DNA of 13,890 bases from Euperipatoides rowelli (taxonomy: Eukaryota; Onychophora; Udeonychophora; Euonychophora; Peripatopsidae), in assembly GCA_003024985.2 (NCBI GenBank), contig PXIH01S0020862.1. The stretch is one strand, 5' to 3'. Position 1 is the first letter of the stretch, and the number at the start of each line of letters is the position of its first letter. Of the stretch, positions 9,681-13,890 are shown piece after piece. Made by a program: the position numbers and the translations under genes. The notes under the pieces are model-generated. The model was not told the DNA's origin and searched no databases. It was given only the letters and a program-made list of their open reading frames with translations.

Positions 9681-10900
9681 AATTCAATTCAATTTTATTA
9701 TAGAGTCTTCAACAGCATTAAGCCAATTACATAAATACACTTTAATAATGTAAACACGATCATAAAAAATTATAAATATGTTACACATGTATTGCTTTGC
9801 AAATTTGAAATCAAGTCAACAAATATAAAATAGTAATAACAATTTTACATTATGTTTCAAATAAACACAAACATAAAATTACACCAATCTAAAAAACAGT
9901 ACATCTGATTCTATTAGAAAATTCTATTTAGTTTTTTAAAAAATATAACATTTTATTAAAGTACAAATTATAATATGAGGTAAGTCTTTAAAGTGCATAT
10001 TTTTTAAAGCAATCATTGCTACTATTTGGCACATGAAACAAACTTTCACCTCTAGTGTTTAGCTGAAGTACCCTAAAGCAATTGAATGTGACACATTTCA
10101 ATGTCTCTATTTTTCTGTACATCTCAATTTTAATTCCCTTCAGGTTTCTCTATTGGCCAATATATTTCTTATATTTATTGAAGACTGATTCAATTTTTGC
10201 AATATGTCATTTCAAGTCAGTGTTCCATATTAATGAACCATAATTTAAGACTGGACTGACTAAAGAATCAAAAATTAAATATATCTATCAATTCTGAAGC
10301 TTTTACAATTTCTAAGTATTACCCCCACAGTTCTATAGGCTTTAGAGACATTACTCTTATTATTGATCAGTAAAGTAAGCTCCAGTATTGAATACAATTC
10401 CCAAGTCCTTGACTTGGGTAACTCTGGACATGTTATATACATAACCAAATAAGTTGGTAAAACCTATTTTTTTTTTGAAAATGTAATTGGGCAACTTTTA
10501 TTAGGATTTACTTCCATACCACTAGTGGAACACCATGTAATAAAGTTAGATATATCTCTTTGTGGATAAAAATGATCATAGAAATCATCTATGATAAATG
10601 TTGGTGTCATCTGAAAAGCAGCCAATGTGACTATGGATTACACAATCCTGAAGCTCTGCAGTGAAAATAGCAAAGAGGTACACATGTCTTATTATAAAAG
10701 ATATCTGATACCATATTAAAATGTACAAAATTAGATCTGTTTGTTATATAAGAGGAAAACCACTTAATATTTTCTGAAAAATCCAAACGATGAAGTTTTT
10801 TTTTTTTTAACAGTAAATAATTATTTACTTTATCAAAGGCCCTGCTAAGATCAAAATATACTACATCTATTTCATTAATAAAGAGTGAACAATAAAACCT
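9681..10900 (-). pseudogene. 5'-truncated, decayed non-LTR retrotransposon (LINE) reverse transcriptase
   Basis: Read on the minus strand, 10873-10812 encodes EIDVVYFDLSRAFDKV, the reverse-transcriptase palm motif holding the first catalytic Asp. About 80 codons on, 10617-10606 encodes FSDD, the second catalytic motif (usually Y/F-A-D-D), preceded by AELQDCVIHSHIGC. Then follow ITWCSTSGMEVNPNKS (about 10540-10495), VTQVKDLGIVF (about 10430-10400), KAYRTVGVILRN (about 10348-10310) and SPVLNYGSLIWN (about 10250-10220), in the order expected for Jockey/CR1-like LINEs. Frames change between blocks and several stops occur, with a 13-base T run (plus strand) near 10796-10808. The 3' end lies near 9680-9700, where an AATTGAATTGAATT-type tail leads into ATG repeats. 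The endonuclease region is missing. The element is dead and antisense to the exon pair. Confidence 0.8.
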
Positions 10901-11220
10901 CCCATATTTCCTGCATCCACTGGTTTGTTGCTAATAAAGTGGGACATGTCAAAATGGTATCTTCCAATAGCCTATGCCTTACCATTTTCTGTAACCATCA
11001 TATCTTGAACAGGTGCGCCCCATTCATCATTTCATTTATTCAAATCAACGACAATCTGTCATCACCAAGCAAAACGCTTTTTTACATTCACTTTGTGTAT
11101 TGTTGAAATTCTACTGTTCCAGACTGAAAAATCATATTGGTATGGGTTGTGAATTTCAAGGCCACAACTTTGGCATTAAAACACACACCAACAGGAAGAC
11201 CATGGAGCATTAGTATGCCA
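10901..11220 (-). other. Coding-like but unassigned sequence upstream of the LINE relic
   Basis: The minus-strand translation gives stretches such as YHFDMSHFISNKPVDAG and WGAPVQDMMVTENGKA with few stops. The residue mix is more protein-like than the surroundings, but it does not match the fingers region expected before LINE motif A. It may be a highly diverged LINE part or a fragment of another element into which the LINE inserted. The plus-strand open frames here (10885-11106 and 11013-11213) have no recognisable features. Confidence 0.3.
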
Positions 11221-11672
11221 GAATCTTTCAATGTTGTGATACAGTCCAATTATTAAAAGATCCTAATTTGAATTTTTTTAACAGGTTTTAATCCAACAAA
11301 CATAATTTATTTAAAAAAAATAAAATAATACAAAGTTAAAATCAAATCAAATAATTTGAATTTTTTTAATATAGTGTAATTAAGTAATTAGATGTTTATG
11401 CTGTTGTAACTTGTAATCCAATAAAATTAAAAATCAAATTCTTTAATAATTGTATCGTTTTATTTATTTTTATATTATAAGCTTTGGATATACTGTAATT
11501 TTTAATTTGCACATTTATTGTTTCATTAATTTTTATAAGTAGCCTATTTTTTAAATTTTTGAAAGCTGTTGATGGGGGCGGGGTAAATAAATAATTGATT
11601 AGTTGCATAATCATGATTATTTAAATTTTAATTAATCAAATAGTAATTTCTACTAATCGTTCAGCTCTAGTC

Positions 11673-11690
11673 ACCATCATCATCATCATC
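11673..11690. repeat. (CAT)n short microsatellite
   Basis: A run of CAT triplets, CACCATCATCATCATCATCA, lies about 75 bases before the exon B acceptor. Confidence 0.85.
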
Positions 11691-11765
11691 ATTACCATAA
11701 TAAATTTTATTCATATTAATATTTGTCATTTTTATTGACTTCACAAAAATGTTTTTCTTTTCTAG

Positions 11766-12116
11766 TTTCAGATTTCATGGAATTTCATGCAGAAATTAAC
11801 AATAACAATATTTTGTCAATCCTACCAGACTTTAAAATAAGGATAATTGACCAGATTTATTTATATGACATCAAAAATTCTGTGAAAAAAGAGTTACTTT
11901 ATTTTTTACAAAAGGAAGCTAATTGGATAAAAACTTCTAAGAAAGATTCATTAATTGACATGAAATTATCAAATGCTACTTATATCAAGTTACTTCCGAG
12001 CACGAGCACAAAAGTGTTTTACAAAATTGAAATTGTTGTCGTTTCTAGAGGTTTTGCATCGCAATTACTAAATGATTTATTCTACGATATAATGAAACAG
12101 CGATATACTATGATAA
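11766..12116 (+). CDS. Exon B of the repeated-domain protein (internal, phase 1-1)
   Basis: The acceptor is TTTTTCTTTTCTAG (AG at 11764-11765) and the donor ATAA/GTAAGA (GT at 12117-12118). The 351-bp exon encodes 117 residues and is symmetric phase 1-1, like exon A. It includes DFMEFHAEINNNNILSI, LPDFKIRIIDQIYLYD, KKELLYFLQKEANW, LSNATYIKLLP and VFYKIEIVVVSRGFAS. It aligns with exon A over its whole length, with the best blocks IDQIY(L/I)Y(D/E) and YK(I/L)xIxxxSxGF. A second in-phase acceptor, TTTCAG, lies six bases further on (AG at 11770-11771), so two splice forms differing by two residues are possible. Joining A to B keeps the frame. One sequon (NAT) is visible. I do not recognise the domain. 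The open frame continues past the donor to 12178, but homology with exon A stops at the donor. The next exon is not identified with confidence. Confidence 0.65.
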
Positions 12117-12239
12117 GTAAGAAACAATTTAAATTATTCCATTATCTGTATAACTCCTTTTTAAAAATTAAATGTTAAAATTAATATTATGTTCTGTTAA
12201 GCTAAAAATTCCTATTGTCATGTTACTCTTTTTTTAGTA
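12117..12239 (+). other. Start of the intron after exon B
   Basis: The stretch begins GTAAGAAAC. The exon frame runs on to a TAA at 12176-12178, so retention of this intron would add about 20 residues, ending in Lys/Cys, and a stop. The rest is AT-rich with no feature before the fold-back element. Confidence 0.4.
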
Positions 12240-12400
12240 AAATAAAATTGGGGACAGTACGCTTTTATCAGCAAAAAAAATATTATGAAATATCATGATT
12301 TTTTTGTACAAATTAAAAGATTTAATTAAAATAAATCACATACCTTGCCAAGGGCACTTCGTTGTCTATACAGTATAATCGTTTGGCCAAAAACCACTCT

Positions 12401-12420
12401 GTTAATAATCGTTAATAATT
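12401..12420. repeat. Tandem 10-bp repeat inside the MITE
   Basis: GTTAATAATC is followed directly by GTTAATAATT. It is a short imperfect duplication in the left half of the fold-back element. Confidence 0.6.
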
Positions 12421-12496
12421 GTGTTAGCCATTATAATATAGCCATTTGTCATAGATACCACCTGGTGGATTTTACTATAAACACGGAAGCTAAATA

Positions 12497-12610
12497 TTTT
12501 GGAAGAAACTTCTTATATTTTTGATGAAGGGTGGATTTTATAGGTAATTTTGGCCAAAATTACCCATAAAATCTGCCCTTCATCAAAAATATAAGAAGTT
12601 TATTCCAATA
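12497..12610. repeat. Long near-perfect palindrome, 57-bp arms with no loop
   Basis: The symmetry centre is TTTTGGCCAAAA, between 12553 and 12554. The arms 12497-12553 and 12554-12610 are complementary at 52 of 57 positions. Two of the five mismatches (12532/12575 and 12533/12574) are G-T pairs that would still pair in RNA; the others are 12542/12565, 12505/12602 and 12498/12609. If transcribed, it would form a long hairpin; in DNA it can extrude a cruciform. It lies inside the MITE but off centre: 221 bp separate it from the left terminal repeat and only 20 bp from the right one. Confidence 0.9.
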
Positions 12611-12670
12611 AAAAATGATTAAAAAAAAAGTTTGCTGATAAAAGCATACCGTCCCCAGAAAATTTTATTT

Positions 12671-13430
12671 CTTATAGCCAACTAATATTTTTTTTAAAAA
12701 AAAAAGTATATGCATTAAATTAAAACTAAGCTATTATTTATATTCCCGTGTAAGTAACAATATGTAAAATAGTAAATCATTCTTTCCCCCCTTTTTTTTT
12801 AATTTTTTTTTACCTCCTTGATTTTTTTTCCTCTCTCCAACAGATAGGTTCTGTTACATAATTAAACATTAGTTAAATAATTTATTAATTAAATTCTTTA
12901 CCACAGGTATGTGATTGTACTGGCTTTATTAAAACAGTAGGATTGAAAAAGAAGAAGAAATATGCATTATACATAGTCCTTGTGATTGAATATTCTATAT
13001 TTAAAATACAACAGAATAAAAAGTCACTGTTATATTTAAAAATACTAAATTTGTAATTAAAATAGTTTTACAAATTGGCATGTTATAAAACCTATTTCAT
13101 TTTTTTTTAATATTACATTGAAATAATATCAGAACTCTAAAAATAAACAATTAAATAATTTACATAAACAACATTTCAATGCTAAAAGAAAGTAATATTA
13201 CAACATATAAATTAATAGAATTAAAAATACTAAAATAAAAATATACCTTCATTCTCCATAAAGAATAAATAAAGGTAGGTTGTCAGTGATAAAGATATTT
13301 AGAATGAAAAGCTATCAAGGTTAAAGCTAATAATTATGGGTATAGCCTATTGTATTAAAACAAATCATGTCCTTGGTTGAGAAAAAATAAAATATCAACA
13401 ATAATAAAATAAACTTTACAACCCTTCAGA
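12671..13430. other. AT-rich non-coding sequence with a strong polypyrimidine tract
   Basis: A C/T-rich tract at about 12779-12840 ends in CCAACAG (AG at 12842-12843) and resembles a 3' splice site. If spliced in phase 1 from exon B, it would read about eight residues to a stop at 12870-12872. A second AG (TTACCACAG, about 12906) precedes a 50-codon open stretch, but in a different phase from exon B. AATAAA occurs at 13015-13020. None of these is proven; the remainder is plain AT-rich DNA. Confidence 0.4.
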
Positions 13431-13890
13431 GTTTTGTCAAGCGGTCATGATGGCCGACTCGATCTTCCAGCTGTCTTGGTCAAGTGGTCATGATGGCTGA
13501 CTCGATATTCCAGCTGTCTTGGTCGAGCAGTCATGATGGCCAACTCGATCTTCAAGCTATCTTGGTCGAGTGGTCATGATGGCTGACTCGAGCTTCCAGC
13601 TGTTTTGGTTGAGTGGTCATGATGACTGACTCGATCTTCAAGCTGTCTTGGTCGAGTGGTCATGATGGCTGACTCGATCTTCCAGCTGTCTTAGTTGAGT
13701 GGTCATGATGGCTGACTCGATCTTCCAGCTGTCTTGGTGGAGCTGTCATGATGGCTGACTCGAGCTTCCAGCTGTCTTGGTCGAGCAGTCATGATGGCTG
13801 ACTCGATCTTCCAGCTGTCTTGGTCAAGCGGTCATGATGGCCAATTCGATCTTCCAGCTGTCTTGGTTGAGCGGTCATGATGGCTGACTC
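13431..13890. repeat. 43-bp minisatellite array, running off the window
   Basis: Units start at 13441 and every 43 bases after it (13484, 13527, 13570 and so on to 13871), giving ten full units and a 20-base partial one with no length change. A partial, diverged unit end lies just before 13441. The core words are GTCATGATGG, GACTCGAT and CTTCCAGCTGTCTTGG. Point variants include GCGG/GTGG/GCAG at the unit start and CCAGCTG/CAAGCTA. The first unit is about 56 percent G+C, far above the flanks. Because 43 is not divisible by three and TGA occurs in each unit, it is not coding. The palindromic words TCATGA and CAGCTG recur in most units. Confidence 0.95.

Larger units (their letters stand above)
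8872..11765 (+). other. Intron between exons A and B (2,894 bp), filled with repeats
   Basis: The stretch begins GTAAGCTAG and ends in a pyrimidine-rich acceptor, TTTTTCTTTTCTAG. Inside are a (TG)9 tract, a compound trinucleotide microsatellite (about 9216-9680), an antisense LINE relic (about 9681-10900, possibly to 11220), and AT-rich sequence without genes (11220-11765). The intron status rests on the two flanking exons being homologous and in matching phase. Confidence 0.6.
12240..12670. mobile_element. Fold-back MITE with terminal inverted repeats
   Basis: The left terminus, 12250-12275 (GGGGACAGTACGCTTTTATC...), matches the reverse complement of 12631-12656 at 24 of 26 positions. A further 10-bp outer pair, AAATAAAATT (12240-12249) and AATTTTATTT (12661-12670), extends the inverted repeat, with four extra bases on the right. 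The 431-bp body has no open frame for a transposase. Target duplications are not clear; a TA at 12238-12239 precedes the left end without a matching TA directly after the right end. The superfamily cannot be named from this. An internal palindrome sits near the right end. Confidence 0.75.

Noticed and set aside
9388-9753. 121-codon plus-strand open frame, Asp/Asn-rich then poly-Ile, with a poly-Ile/Asn frame opposite
   Set aside because: It is a direct translation of the ATT/ATG/GATAAT microsatellite and the LINE tail, with no non-repetitive domain.
12460-12475. Palindromic CCACCTGGTGG as a protein-binding site
   Set aside because: It is a single short palindrome inside a MITE with no promoter context.
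12907-13056. 50-codon open stretch after TTACCACAG, Lys-rich
   Set aside because: Its phase does not match exon B, it is low complexity, and it has no homology to the repeated domain.
13431-13890. Regular repeat array considered as CRISPR
   Set aside because: Units are head to tail without unique spacers, and the setting is eukaryotic.

Overview
The window looks like a metazoan, most likely invertebrate, nuclear genome. It is very AT-rich. It carries GT-AG type exon boundaries with pyrimidine-rich acceptors, (CA)n/(TG)n and trinucleotide microsatellites, a LINE reverse-transcriptase relic, a degenerate LTR-retrotransposon gag, a hAT-type non-autonomous transposon, a fold-back MITE and a minisatellite. 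I see no bacterial-style gene packing. The phylum is not settled by the sequence; mollusc, cnidarian or arthropod would all fit. Apart from two exons, everything recognisable is repeat-derived or broken.

Layout. Positions 1-2300 (+) hold a decayed, intronless copy of a multi-copy metazoan family. Its PIN/FEN1-like motifs (VFDGY, DTDLIVLL, GCDTTS..GIGK) are still readable through many stops and frameshifts. An exact 52-bp tandem duplication ending in N (1689-1792) interrupts it and looks like an assembly scar. Positions 2300-5020 are AT-rich with no supportable gene. Positions 5020-6060 (+) hold a degenerate LTR-retrotransposon gag with a CCHC knuckle remnant and no pol after it. A (CA)16 tract lies at 6242-6273. 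Positions 6628-7109 are an LTR-like or TIR-bounded segment (TG...CA ends, inverted termini). It abuts a 526-bp hAT-like element at 7118-7643 that has near-identical 8-bp target duplications.

The only plausible functional gene content is a pair of + strand exons, 8533-8871 (339 bp) and 11766-12116 (351 bp). Both are exact multiples of three, both are symmetric phase 1-1, both have good splice sites, and they encode clearly related domains of about 115 residues (IDQIYIYE / IDQIYLYD; YKLSITILSGGF / YKIEIVVVSRGF). This is the pattern of a repeated-domain protein grown by exon duplication. I do not recognise the domain. The 2,894-bp intron between them contains a (TG)n tract, a large compound trinucleotide microsatellite, and an antisense LINE relic whose 3' tail runs into that microsatellite.

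Downstream, 12240-12670 is a fold-back element with about 36-40 bp terminal inverted repeats and an internal near-perfect palindrome with 57-bp arms and no loop. The window ends in a GC-richer minisatellite of exact 43-bp period (13441-13890, ten full units plus a partial one) that runs off the edge.
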